46,633 nucleotides of DNA from JAVBKE01 sp031554215 (lineage in GTDB: Bacteria; Bacillota; Bacilli; JARBTR01). Below are positions 23,875-32,328 of the stretch, one piece after another (the first letter of the stretch is position 1; each line of letters starts with the position of its first letter). The notes under the pieces were generated by a model. The model saw only the letters and a program-made list of their open reading frames with translations, searched no databases and was not told the DNA's origin. The position numbers were made by a program, and so were the translations under genes. The stretch is from the NCBI GenBank assembly GCA_031554215.1, contig JAVBKF010000028.1:1-46633 (forward strand), given 5' to 3'.

Positions 23875-24867
23875 ATGAGCGTTGGGTTTAAAATTGGCAA
23901 TGTTGAGGTGCCGAACCAAGTGGTACTAGCACCGATGGCAGGCGTTTGTAATTCAGCATTTCGATTAACGGTAAAAGAATTTGGTGCAGGACTTGTTTGT
24001 GCAGAAATGGTCAGTGATAAAGGGCTCCTTTATGGCAATGAAAAGACGATGGACATGCTCTATATGGATGAGCGTGAAAAGCCACTTAGCCTACAGATTT
24101 TTGGCGGTGAAGTAGAATCACTTGTCAGTGCTGCACGAATTGTTGAAAAGAAGACCAACGCAGATATCATTGATATTAACATGGGGTGCCCAGTGCCGAA
24201 GATTACTAAATCAGAAGCGGGGGCACGACTACTCCTTGACCCTGATAAGGTGTATGATATCGTGTCAGCGGTTGTCGCCTCTGTTGATTTACCTGTAACT
24301 GTGAAAATCAGAATGGGCTGGGACTCGGCGCATATTCTTGCGACAGAAAATGCACAGGCCATTGAACGGGCAGGCGCAAAAGCAGTTGCCATTCATGGTA
24401 GAACACGTGTGCAGATGTATGAAGGTGTTGCAGATTGGGGTATTATTCGTGATGTGAAACAGGCTGTCTCCATTCCTGTTATTGGAAATGGAGATGTGCA
24501 TACGCCGCAAGATGCGAAGCGGATGCTTGAAACAACTGGCTGCGATGCAGTGATGATTGGTCGTGCAGCGCTTGGTAACCCGTGGATGATGTATCAGACA
24601 GTGAAATATCTAGAAAGTGGCGTGCTGATTCCTGAGCCAACTGCTCGTGAGAAAATAGATGTTTGTGTACGTCACTTAGATCGCCTCATTTTGCTTAAAA
24701 ATGAGTATATTGCCGTAAGGGAAATGCGTAAACATGCAGCGTGGTACTTGAAAGGCATTCGCGGTAATGCAAAAGTGCGAAATGCGATTAATGAAGTTGA
24801 TACCCGGGCGGAGCTCCTAACACTACTCTATGGTTTAGTTGAAGAGGTAGAGCAGCAGCAGTTGTAA
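23875..24867 (+). CDS. dusB: tRNA-dihydrouridine synthase DusB
   Basis: A flavin enzyme that reduces uridine to dihydrouridine in tRNA D-loops. The FMN-barrel motifs are visible: APMAGVCNSAFR at 19-30, the catalytic Cys in INMGCPVPKITKSEAGARLL, VKIRMGWD, AIHGRTRVQMYEG, IGNGDVHTP and MIGRAALGNPW. A C-terminal helical RNA-binding domain follows (REMRKHAAWYLKGIRG). It is 330 residues, as expected (B. subtilis about 333). It follows folBK by 70 nt with GGGAGA upstream of the ATG. The folate-to-dusB order is a Bacillales hallmark, here without the small yazB gene. Confidence 0.93.
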   Translation: MSVGFKIGNVEVPNQVVLAPMAGVCNSAFRLTVKEFGAGLVCAEMVSDKGLLYGNEKTMDMLYMDEREKPLSLQIFGGEVESLVSAARIVEKKTNADIIDINMGCPVPKITKSEAGARLLLDPDKVYDIVSAVVASVDLPVTVKIRMGWDSAHILATENAQAIERAGAKAVAIHGRTRVQMYEGVADWGIIRDVKQAVSIPVIGNGDVHTPQDAKRMLETTGCDAVMIGRAALGNPWMMYQTVKYLESGVLIPEPTAREKIDVCVRHLDRLILLKNEYIAVREMRKHAAWYLKGIRGNAKVRNAINEVDTRAELLTLLYGLVEEVEQQQL

Positions 24868-24968
24868 TTAGCTTGGAATATTTCAAAATAAAAAGCTCAT
24901 TCCAAATTTTGTTAACTCGAAGGAGATTACTCAGCATGATAAAATATTTCATGAGAGCAATCTCAGGT

Positions 24969-25018
24969 GAGATAACCTGTAAGGTCGACAAACTTTACGC
25001 AGGTTATCTCTTATTTTT
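24969..25018 (+). terminator. Terminator of the folate-dusB operon
   Basis: An 11-bp perfect stem GAGATAACCTG (24969-24979) with 25000-25010 and an inner AAGT/ACTTT-type stem, followed by TTATTTTTT. It overlaps the 3' end of the convergent RHH gene. Confidence 0.9.
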
Positions 25019-25187
25019 TAAGATTCTTGTGTAGCTCTGATATACCTTCTCTGATAACTTCTGAACGATTCGAGCCAAACTCACCCACGCATTCATCCAG
25101 CTTTTTTACAATCTCATCATCAGCGCGAAACTCTATTTTCATGGATTTCAGGTTATCAGTGGGTCTACCCATTTTTTTATTTGACAC
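25011..25187 (-). CDS. Ribbon-helix-helix (CopG-like) transcriptional repressor
   Basis: A 58-residue DNA-binding protein. A basic N-terminal arm (NKKMGRPTDN) precedes the beta-strand SMKIEFRAD, followed by two helices (EIVKKLDECVGEFGS, NRSEVIREGISELHKNL) as in MetJ/Arc/CopG repressors. The frame is open to ATG 25220, but that ATG lies inside the -10 box (TATGAT), so it cannot be translated from this promoter. GAGGTGG lies 5 nt before GTG 25187, which I take as the start. It is alone, with no toxin partner directly beside it. Two GTCAGGAC copies flank its -10 box, suggesting autoregulation. Confidence 0.75.
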   Translation of the reverse strand: MSNKKMGRPTDNLKSMKIEFRADDEIVKKLDECVGEFGSNRSEVIREGISELHKNLKK

Positions 25188-25204
25188 TTTGCCACCTCTC
25201 TTTT

Positions 25205-25245
25205 GTCCTGACGCAATCATACACTAACGTCCTGACAAATGTCAA
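25205..25245 (-). promoter_or_regulatory. Promoter and direct-repeat operator of the RHH gene
   Basis: On the minus strand: TTGACA (25240-25245), an 18-nt spacer, TATGAT (25216-25221). GTCAGGAC occurs at 25229-25236 and again at 25205-25212, 24 bp apart, one on each side of the -10 box. This arrangement suits a dimeric RHH repressor. Confidence 0.65.
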
Positions 25246-25426
25246 TTTCGATTTCGTCATATTATCTTTCTCGTTTGTTTTCATGGTGACTTATGTCCTA
25301 TTTATGTGTCTCCATCCTTTTTAAAAAACAGCATGACTTAAAATGCCCACGCTGTCTGATTTGCCTATTTAGAAATAATTCAAATTACTTTATCGGTAGC
25401 AACTGTCCCCTAAACTGAAATAATGC
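25246..25426. other. Intergenic; block shared with the window's right end
   Basis: No gene. The stretch around 25350-25400 (CTGTCTGATTTGCCTATTTA and following bases) is clearly similar to 46280-46320, each lying 3' of a copy of the lipoprotein gene. Confidence 0.6.
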
Positions 25427-25813
25427 TTAAAATGTTCGCCACACAACTTTATCATCTATTAAATAGATGTTTTGATAACCGTTATCGCCATATTCATAAT
25501 GATAATACATAAGATCATCAGAATTTGTTATTTGATCCCCTAGTTTGTGCATATTATCTGCTGTTCCTCCAGAAAACTCGTAGTAAATTTCAGGAGCCTC
25601 GGCAGGGTCTTCATTTTCAGCCTCCTCGTTCATTTTTTCATGAGCCAAGTAATTATCTGTAACAATCTCTTGTGGATCACCCAGTCTATTCTTCACTTCT
25701 CTAGTACTCATTCCAGCCTCTATCTTTTCAAAATCTTTATAAGTCAGCTCTTTCTGAATACAACCAACAAGTGAAACAGTCAAAATAACTATACAAGTTA
25801 AAATTTTTTTCAT
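25427..25813 (-). CDS. Lipoprotein, putative immunity to the adjacent LXG toxin
   Basis: A 128-residue predicted lipoprotein. The signal peptide MKKILTCIVILTVSLVGC ends in a lipobox (L-V-G-C, Cys18). The mature part begins with a SmpA/BamE-like module: DFEKIEAGMSTREVKNRLGDPQEIV. It ends in a Tyr-rich MYYHYEYGDNGYQNIYLIDDKVVW strand set. It lies 15 nt downstream of the LXG toxin gene on the same strand, the usual place for an immunity gene. A surface lipoprotein would protect against a toxin acting outside the cell. A paralogue is present at the right end of the window. The immunity role is inferred from position. Confidence 0.6.
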   Translation of the reverse strand: MKKILTCIVILTVSLVGCIQKELTYKDFEKIEAGMSTREVKNRLGDPQEIVTDNYLAHEKMNEEAENEDPAEAPEIYYEFSGGTADNMHKLGDQITNSDDLMYYHYEYGDNGYQNIYLIDDKVVWRTF

Positions 25814-25828
25814 TTGGAACCTCCAGTT

Positions 25829-27535
25829 TTATTTTTCGCTAGTTCCAGAATCTTCCCAAATTGAATAATTATCCTTTCCGTTATCACAGTCATAATCATA
25901 TTCACTAGCAGTCAGGGTCGACCAATTGACATCATCTCTTATTTTTGGGTCCACTGTCTTTGGTGGATCCACATCTAAATGAGTATGAACACTTTCTTCC
26001 TTATCCTTTGTATCATTCTCATCTGCGTAATTAAAGGAACTTCCGTTTGTCATTTGGTTTTCAAAATTCTCGGTGTGATTATAGTAATCTGGATTACTGT
26101 TTACTATTCCATTGTTAACTTCAAGCACATTCCATTGGCTCACAAAAGATCCGTTTTTATCAAGTATAAATTCTGAGTGAAAATCTTGGCTGACTCTTTT
26201 CCGGTTCTCATCACCTTGCCAAAACCCCTCATACCATTCTGTAATAGTGATATTGGCTTCTTCGTGTGACCCAAACACTTCAGGTACTGGAAATTTATTA
26301 TGTAAACGAGCATCTTCACGATACATTTTTTCACCATTTAGTTCAGCGTTTACATATGCTTCGAGCGCCTGTTCATCAGTCAATTTACCATTCTGTCCAT
26401 ATTCATTACGAATATATTCAATATTGTGCTTATCAATATACATCCTAAATTGATGAACTTCTAGGGGGAGAGGGTCATATTTATAAGCACTCTGTACACA
26501 TTTCGCAAACTCATGAAGGAATTTATCATTTGGTGCCATTCTTGGGTCAAATTTGAATGCACCAGGTTTCGGTATCAAATTGCCATCCTTATCTTTCATG
26601 AATCCTAGCTGTAACATACCATTTTCATCTGTAACTGCACCCATATGCCCAAGAACTAAGTCAATTTTCTGCTTCTCTGTTTTATCGCTATTTTTAAACA
26701 GTAACAAATAGATATCAGAACCGACCAGCTTCATTTGCTCTCCGTATTTAGTCAGCTCAGCTTCCGCATTCTCCTTTGTCAAATCTGTGTTCAACTTCGT
26801 TAGATATGCATTAATAGCAGCTGAATCCCACCCATCCGCTTCAAGCTGTTTAATTTGTGATATTACGAGGTTTCTATAAGCATTGTATTCTTCTTCATTC
26901 ATCCCTGCTGGCACGTCAATGAAATATGGAACAGATTTCTCCATGCCCTCACTCCAACTCATGTCTAGCGATGCCGTACTGAATGTGCGTGTTGACGGGT
27001 CGTAACCTTTGTTTGATTGTACCTCTTCAAGTCCCCTCATAATATTTGCTATCAGTTCATTGGCATAATCAAAATTATCTTTCGATGAGTAATTAAATTG
27101 GTATAGAAGCTCTAGTTTCTCTTGTAATTGCCTTTTGGTCATTTCTAGGGTATCAAACAAGGCATCTGCTCCATCAATATGCTTCATATCATCGCCAAAC
27201 GTATAGAACAGGTTATCAATCACTCTGATTTGTTCTTCCACCTGTACTTCAATTATATCACTCGTGGATACATCTGCTTCATAGGAAGTTGGAATCAGTT
27301 TGTTCTGTACCATCAGTTCAAAGCATAAAGAAATCATCGCTTCCGCAAGTACTTTATATGTACTTTCCATGTAGGTTTTAGCGCTACTATATGTAACACC
27401 CTGCAAATTGTCGTTGTGGGTAAAGGCTTCTACTGATCGTATCACTTGCCCCATCGCTTCGATTATCTCCGTGCAGACAGCTTCTGCACTCTCAGCCTGC
27501 TTTTTCGTTTCATCAAGAAACATATTTAAACTCAT
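25829..27535 (-). CDS. LXG-domain type VII secretion polymorphic toxin
   Basis: A 568-residue effector exported by the type VII (Esx/Yuk) system of Firmicutes for killing competitors. Residues 1-200 form the helical LXG targeting domain (MFLDETKKQAESAEAVCTEI, then FTHNDNLQGVTYSSAKTYME). The middle (200-330) is a helical linker. The C-terminal part (about 330-480) contains HQFRMYIDKHNIEYIRNEYG and HSEFILDKNGSFVSQWNVLE, which I recall from DUF3114-type domains of streptococcal and enterococcal proteins; activity is unknown. The last 60 residues are acidic and variable. It is preceded by two small helical genes with 3-nt and 4-nt junctions and followed by a lipoprotein gene. No secretion machinery is in the window. 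Confidence 0.75.
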   Translation of the reverse strand: MSLNMFLDETKKQAESAEAVCTEIIEAMGQVIRSVEAFTHNDNLQGVTYSSAKTYMESTYKVLAEAMISLCFELMVQNKLIPTSYEADVSTSDIIEVQVEEQIRVIDNLFYTFGDDMKHIDGADALFDTLEMTKRQLQEKLELLYQFNYSSKDNFDYANELIANIMRGLEEVQSNKGYDPSTRTFSTASLDMSWSEGMEKSVPYFIDVPAGMNEEEYNAYRNLVISQIKQLEADGWDSAAINAYLTKLNTDLTKENAEAELTKYGEQMKLVGSDIYLLLFKNSDKTEKQKIDLVLGHMGAVTDENGMLQLGFMKDKDGNLIPKPGAFKFDPRMAPNDKFLHEFAKCVQSAYKYDPLPLEVHQFRMYIDKHNIEYIRNEYGQNGKLTDEQALEAYVNAELNGEKMYREDARLHNKFPVPEVFGSHEEANITITEWYEGFWQGDENRKRVSQDFHSEFILDKNGSFVSQWNVLEVNNGIVNSNPDYYNHTENFENQMTNGSSFNYADENDTKDKEESVHTHLDVDPPKTVDPKIRDDVNWSTLTASEYDYDCDNGKDNYSIWEDSGTSEK

Positions 27536-27538
27536 AAT

Positions 27539-27916
27539 CTACATAACCTCCATAACGATTTTTCTTAATTCGTGCTGAAAATCATTCTCTTTGTCATCTA
27601 GCAAGCGTTTTTCTTTATGCAATTGCTCTAGGTTTTGCTCATGGCTGTAAATCATTGTTTGCGTGTTGTAATCATGGTCTTGAACAGTATTGGATAAGAT
27701 ATTCTCAAATTCATGGTCGTTTGACCAGATAGCATGAACTTCTTCTAAATGACTGATACTTTGAAAGCGAAATGCAGTCACCATCTCAAGTTCCTGCTCA
27801 TGCTTCCTAATCTCCAATTCATTCACTTCCTGCTGTTCCCAAATATTATTTAGCTCTGATCGTTTTAAATCTTCCAGTCTTTCTAGTTCCTGCGTTTCGA
27901 GTTTTGAATAGTTCAT
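27539..27916 (-). CDS. Small coiled-coil partner of the LXG toxin (Lap-like)
   Basis: A 125-residue, almost fully helical, charged protein with no signal peptide (YSKLETQELERLEDLKRSEL; EIRKHEQELEMVTAFRFQSI). LXG toxins are usually encoded after two such small helical proteins that bind the LXG domain and help export (Lap proteins). Its size, position 3 nt upstream of the toxin gene and its 4-nt ATGA overlap with the preceding gene fit that role. No sequence family was recognised with certainty. Confidence 0.6.
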   Translation of the reverse strand: MNYSKLETQELERLEDLKRSELNNIWEQQEVNELEIRKHEQELEMVTAFRFQSISHLEEVHAIWSNDHEFENILSNTVQDHDYNTQTMIYSHEQNLEQLHKEKRLLDDKENDFQHELRKIVMEVM

Positions 27917-28194
27917 CGTACACCACCCTTATACATTTGCTTGTCCTGCTCCTCAAACTTCTCCGCTAACGACATGATGCGTTCAATACCTTTCTCGAAT
28001 GTTTGAACAAAATCTTCGGATAACTTTATCACTTGATGGTTAGCTGTAATTGCTTGCTCATTCACTTCCAAAGTAGTTTCTTCTGCTTCTTCTATTTTTT
28101 TTTGTGAAGCTTTTTGCAGTGCATCTAATGCATTGTGCATTTCACTTGTAACTATTTCAGCAACATCTATACTACTCTTTACACTTGAACACAA
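27913..28194 (-). CDS. Small helical LXG-associated protein (Lap1/TIGR04197-like)
   Basis: About 93 residues, WXG100-sized and helical (SSIDVAEIVTSEMHNALDAL, then AITANHQVIKLSEDFVQTFE). It resembles the DUF3130/TIGR04197 group of type VII secretion accessory proteins in size and pattern. The frame is open much further upstream, but AAAGGGG lies 8 nt before TTG 28194, which I prefer; ATG 28215 has no ribosome site. It is the first gene of the four-gene cassette, overlaps the second by 4 nt, and so is probably translated in a coupled way. Confidence 0.55.
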   Translation of the reverse strand: MCSSVKSSIDVAEIVTSEMHNALDALQKASQKKIEEAEETTLEVNEQAITANHQVIKLSEDFVQTFEKGIERIMSLAEKFEEQDKQMYKGGVR

Positions 28195-28215
28195 AGTGAT
28201 ATCCCCTTTAGTCAT

Positions 28216-28892
28216 ATTTGTTTTACAATACACAAATAATGGTATCACATTGGAGAGGATTTTTAAATGGAATTTAAAAAATGGAACCACATAGTGTATT
28301 TCATCTAATATATCCGTAAAGATTCATTGCTAGCTTTGATATTAATTTAAGGGAATCAATGATATTGGGTTTAGAATTAAGTAATCAAGAGGATTGTGAC
28401 GAATATTGTTTCGGAAGCATCCGTAGTTCATCAGACTATTTATCAATTAATTACAATGCAAAAAATTGATGCCTTAATTCTGAAAATCTAGAGATTTTCA
28501 ATTATGTAATAATAATGTGTTCTCTGGCGTGCATTTGCCAGTTATTTTGGTGACAAAACCATGAAACTTAAACAAACCTCATAAATTTTTCACTCTCAAA
28601 AAAGTGGTTAAAACGTCGATTCTAAAAGGTTTTCAACAAATTTGAAAGTTTCCCACGGGTTTTGACAGGGTGGGGCGCGCTTCTCCTTACAGAATGTAAA
28701 TATTATTTGACTGTCTCCTGGATGATTGAAACCAACGAATTTAGTACGCATCAGCTACGCTGTTTTACCTGCTGGCTACTGAAGGCGATCAGCATGATCT
28801 ATATGGTGCTTAAAAAACTACTGTTGTCGCTTGTCATTTACTTACACATCAGAATCTCTCTATCCAAAAAAAGCAAGGGCGACCTCAAATAA
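28216..28892. other. AT-rich intergenic DNA upstream of the LXG cassette
   Basis: About 680 bases, no supported gene. A 9-bp hairpin (TGAAAATCT and its complement) lies at 28481-28500. A 76-codon plus-strand frame at 28662-28892 lacks a ribosome site. The promoter of the LXG cassette should be within 28216-28300, but I cannot choose boxes with confidence. Confidence 0.45.
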
Positions 28893-28948
28893 AGTGGTAC
28901 CCATAGAATAGACACTTAGAAAAAAGTGACTATTCTATGGGTACCACT
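28893..28948. repeat. 19-bp perfect inverted repeat next to the IS30 element
   Basis: AGTGGTACCCATAGAATAG (28893-28911) is exactly repeated inverted at 28930-28948, with an inner CACTT/AAGTG stem in the 18-nt loop. The arms end in TGG...; they look like two IS terminal ends left face to face, or a strong cruciform. There is no T-run. Confidence 0.7.
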
Positions 28949-28983
28949 GAAAAAGTCTCAAGAGCAGAAAATTTATCTTTTGC

Positions 28984-30164
28984 TTCGTTGTAAAATGAAA
29001 TGCAACAAGTAAAGCCAAGATAAATCGTGTATGATTAAGTCGACGAAAACAATACCAACACACGAGGTTTATCAATGGCTCATACACATATTACCACTAA
29101 CAAACGAAATTTTAAACACCTACATGAGCAGAGCGAGGATAAATTGAGGCGCTCAGAGCGATAGGTAAGTCAGGTGCAAGAAATTGCAGATCAACTAGGT
29201 AAGCATAAAAGCACGATATCAAGAGAGCTGAAACGTGGTACAACCACTCAAATAAAATCAAAGAAAATTACGTATGAAGCTTATTTCTCTGAGACAGGGC
29301 AAGCAGTTTACGAACAACATCGAAAATCGTTTGGAAAGCCGTTGAAACTGCCTCAAGTTAGCGATTTCATTGAATATGCCGAGCAGTAGATTATAGACCA
29401 TAAATGGTCACCAGATGCGGTGGCCCGGTCATGTGAAAAAATATGGGCTGTTCAAAAAAGGCGTTGTATGTGTAAAAACGTTATACAACTACATTGATCA
29501 AGTGTTACTGTCTTTGAAAAATCTTGATTTAGCTTTAAAAGTTGCGATAAATACCAAGAAAACTCGTATCCATAAAAATAAGAAAGTGCTTGGCAAAAGC
29601 ATCACTAAAAGACCGCTTGAAATTGAGTTAAGAGAAGAAGTTGGCCACTGGGAAATTGATACTGTCATTGGAAAAAAGTCAGGTGACGAAGCTCTTCTCA
29701 CCATCACTGAGCGCAAAACAAGAACGAACTTAGTGTTCAAGATTAGCGCAAAGGATGATAAGAGTGTACAGGAAACTATCAGTACCCTGAAAACCAAGCT
29801 GGGTAGCCGGTTTTCTGGGGTCTTTAAAACGATCACTTCTGATAATGGATCTGAGTTTTCTAGCTTAGTGGATGCTTTAGATAACACCACCACAGAGGAC
29901 TATTTCTCTCGTCCCTGTAGCGCCTTTGAAAGGGGCTATAGGGATGAGAGGCACAACGGTCTGATTCGCAGGTTTATTCCTAAAGGAAAGCCTATCACTT
30001 CTGTTTCAAACAAAACGGTCAAATATGTCACCGAATGGTGTAACAATTTACCTAGAAAGATTCTTGGCTATAGAACTCCTATGGAGTGCTTTATTGAGGA
30101 AATCAGCTTACTTGGTCAGACTTGATTTTCTTCGCTTGTTTGTTGCATTTGTATTTGCAATTGA
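28984..30164 (+). mobile_element. IS30-family insertion sequence, degenerate
   Basis: The element is about 1.18 kb. Imperfect terminal inverted repeats of about 30 bp are visible: the left end near 28984-29015 and the right end near 30133-30164 share TGCAACAA (left) and its complement with the surrounding AAATG context. Between them is a broken IS30-type transposase gene. I could not identify a certain target duplication. Confidence 0.65.
29075..30125 (+). pseudogene. IS30-family transposase, inactivated
   Basis: From ATG 29075 (GAGG upstream) the frame reads MAHTHITTNKRNFKHLHEQS and meets TAG at 29162. It resumes with a helix-turn-helix (QEIADQLGKHKSTISRELKR) up to TAG at 29387. It continues as DHKWSPDAV, then shifts frame into YGLFKKGVVCVKTLYNYID and runs to 30125. 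The DDE triad is otherwise present: VGHWEIDTVIG, ITSDNGSEF and ERGYRDERHNGLIRRFIPKG. Two nonsense codons and at least one frameshift make it inactive. Confidence 0.85.
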
Positions 30165-30556
30165 GAAATATTTTAAATACAATTATAACGGAATTGAAAC
30201 CATTACATATTATCAGAAACCTTTTACCCTCCCTATGGGAAGCCTTGTTATAGAACGATATTTCAACGGTAATTGAAACCTTAATTTCTCAGCGACAACT
30301 TATCCTCCTGAAAATTTTCAATGAGGGCATAGTGCATCAATAGAGTTAGGGAAGATGATGAAAGATAATCCTAAATCAGCGCCTGAAATCGATGCTGAAG
30401 AAAATTGAAGAACAATGAAATCATGATACAGAGCCCCACTGATTGCTCAAGCTTCTTTCCATCGAATCAAAATAGTCGCACTGAAGGCAAAACCTAACAG
30501 TACGACATTTTATTCTGTACTAACATTTAATTGTTTCAGGCAGCGAAGATACCTTT
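30165..30556. other. Gene-free stretch with two degenerate GG-AATTGAAAC motifs
   Basis: No gene was recognised. AACGGAATTGAAAC ends at 30200 and AACGGTAATTGAAAC ends at 30279, 79 nt apart. They recall the 3' end of some type I-B CRISPR repeats, but the spacing and the upstream halves do not match, so I do not call an array. Confidence 0.4.
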
Positions 30557-30715
30557 TTAATAAAAAATTGCGTAATAAATCACGTAGAACCAGCCAAAAA
30601 TACCATGCAGTATTGCCCATAGAATGGATTCATGCAACCCCCATGATATTGTCACTGCAATAATTGAGCCTAAGCCCCAACCCTGTGTAAGAACAACGTT
30701 TTTGGATCCCTTCAT
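30557..30715 (-). CDS. Very small conserved-type membrane protein
   Basis: A 52-residue protein encoded in a gap. It reads MKGSKNVVLTQGWGLGSIIA, then VTISWGLHESILWAILHGIF, then GWFYVIYYAIFY. Two short hydrophobic helices and the S-W-x-L-H-x-S-x-x-W-A-x-x-H-G-x-x-G-W-x-Y-V-I-Y-Y pattern match small membrane proteins I have seen in many bacteria, with no known function. AAGGAG lies 12 nt upstream of the ATG, a little long. It is close to the dead IS30 element but its composition looks native. Confidence 0.7.
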   Translation of the reverse strand: MKGSKNVVLTQGWGLGSIIAVTISWGLHESILWAILHGIFGWFYVIYYAIFY

Positions 30716-30734
30716 GATAACCAAACACTCCTTC

Positions 30735-31004
30735 TTTTTCTACAAACTCTATCCAAACTTTTTCACCTTAGCAAATTGTCTAGCGTAAATAACAAGTTTT
30801 CTTACCTGTTTATCATCCGCAGCCTCAAGAATTTCTAGCTTGTCTAAATTTCTTGTACAACTTGCTTAGCCCCATTTCTAACTAGCCTTCCTTTGGTGAT
30901 ACAAAATTATTCAAAATTCCCACGCCCATAATTTTTTTATGTCGATTAGCATTTAGTTAGTGTATCGAGAAGAGAACAGTAGCAACCTCAATTGCACAAG
31001 TTCA
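30735..31004. other. Intergenic stretch, nothing recognised
   Basis: About 270 bases between the small membrane-protein gene and the pta terminator. No gene, hairpin or repeat worth naming. Confidence 0.5.
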
Positions 31005-31051
31005 ATAAAAAAAGCCACACTGCCAGCCAATCGTACACCAGCAGTCTGACT
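31005..31051 (-). terminator. Terminator of pta
   Basis: On the minus strand a 14-position stem (arms 31038-31051 and 31013-31026, one mismatch and three G-U pairs) with an 11-nt loop, followed by seven Ts. Confidence 0.8.
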
Positions 31052-31120
31052 TCTTTAAAATATCTATAGCGGCATTCATTCGTCCCAGACAATCATATAG
31101 CACCAATCCTGAAGATAACC

Positions 31121-32104
31121 TTATTTACTCATCGTTACATGTGCAATGCATTGGTCTGCGGTAATCAGTGCTAATCCATAAACGTCATCTTCTGTGCAAC
31201 CACGAGAAAGATCGTTTACTGGTTTATTTAAACCTTGCAGAACTGGGCCGATTGCTTCTAAACCGCCAAGTCGTTGGGCAATTTTGTAGCCAATGTTTCC
31301 TGCATCAATTGTCGGGAAAATAAATACGTTTGCATTCCCTTCAAGTGGTGAACTAGGTACTTTTTGCTTTGCTACTTGTGGCGATATCGCAGCATCGAAT
31401 TGAATTTCTCCGTCTACAATTAAACTTGGTGCTCTTTCCTTGACAATGGCTGTTGCCTCCGCTACTTTGAAGGCTTCAAGCGCTTGCCCAGAACCATGTG
31501 AGGAGAAACTTAGCATTGCTATTCGTGGCTCGAGCCCAAATGTTCTCGCTGTTTCAGCTGTCTCAATCGCTATTTCAGCTAAATCTTCAGCTGTTGGGTT
31601 CACGTTAATCGCACAGTCTGCAAAGACATAGCGCTTTTCATTTTTGAACAGGAATATAACGCCTGATATTTTTTGAACATGTGGTTTTGTCTTGATTATT
31701 TGCAAGGCAGGACGCACTGTATCGGCTGTTGAATGGATAGCACCACTCACAAGCCCATCTGCTTCGCCCATTTCTACTAGCATTGTCCCAAAATAATTAC
31801 CATCTTGAAGGATCTTTCGTACGTTCGCCTCATTGACTTTTCCTTTTCGTTTCTCTAGAAAAATTGGGGTCATCTTTTGGATCATCACGCTATCGGTTGG
31901 ATCAATCGTTGTCATTCCTGTTAGCTTTAGTTTCTGTTCCGCAGCAGTTTTCTCAAGCTCATCACGATTACCAAGTAAAACCGGTGTAATAATGCCTTCA
32001 TGATGCAAGCGAACTGCAGCACTCAAAACACGTGAATCAGTGCCTTCTGGGAATACAATTTTGAAGCGATAATCTTTAAGCCTTTTCTTCATTCCTTCAA
32101 ACAT
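31121..32104 (-). CDS. pta: Phosphate acetyltransferase
   Basis: Converts acetyl-CoA and phosphate to acetyl phosphate, the first step of the Pta-AckA overflow and energy pathway. At 327 residues it is the short, single-domain type found in Bacillales (B. subtilis 323). Typical motifs are GNYFGTMLVEMGEADGLVSG, ADCAINVNPTAEDLAEIA, MLSFSSHGSG and VFIFPTIDAGNIGYKIAQRLG, the last near the C-terminus. GAGGAG lies 7 nt upstream of the ATG. It is divergent from hemQ, as in B. subtilis. Confidence 0.95.
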   Translation of the reverse strand: MFEGMKKRLKDYRFKIVFPEGTDSRVLSAAVRLHHEGIITPVLLGNRDELEKTAAEQKLKLTGMTTIDPTDSVMIQKMTPIFLEKRKGKVNEANVRKILQDGNYFGTMLVEMGEADGLVSGAIHSTADTVRPALQIIKTKPHVQKISGVIFLFKNEKRYVFADCAINVNPTAEDLAEIAIETAETARTFGLEPRIAMLSFSSHGSGQALEAFKVAEATAIVKERAPSLIVDGEIQFDAAISPQVAKQKVPSSPLEGNANVFIFPTIDAGNIGYKIAQRLGGLEAIGPVLQGLNKPVNDLSRGCTEDDVYGLALITADQCIAHVTMSK

Positions 32105-32142
32105 ATAAATCTCCTCTATCGATAACTTTTTCTACTCAATCC

Positions 32143-32169
32143 ATGATAGCATAGAATTTATTTTATCAA
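32143..32169 (-). promoter_or_regulatory. pta promoter
   Basis: On the minus strand TTGATA (32164-32169), a short 15-nt spacer and TATCAT (32143-32148) preceded by TGC, giving an extended -10. Confidence 0.5.
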
Positions 32170-32328
32170 CAGGATTTTGAGTCGAATTTTGTCCTAAATT
32201 CGCAACCATATGTTATCATAAATAAAAGGTTGTATATGTTTGGAAGTTGAACCTGGACTACAAACAGGTAATTTCAGCTTATCTGATTGCTACACAAATA
32301 ATAAAAAAAGAAAATGGAGTGATTGATA

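Noticed and set aside
28662..28892. 76-codon plus-strand ORF before the inverted repeat and IS30
   Set aside because: No ribosome site, no recognisable protein pattern, in AT-rich decayed DNA.
30165..30280. CRISPR array
   Set aside because: Only two partial, unequal motifs at a 79-nt period; not called as an array, kept only as a low-interest finding.
30355..30408. Short plus-strand frame MMKDNPKSAPEIDAEEN
   Set aside because: Seventeen codons with stops directly upstream; nothing to support a gene.
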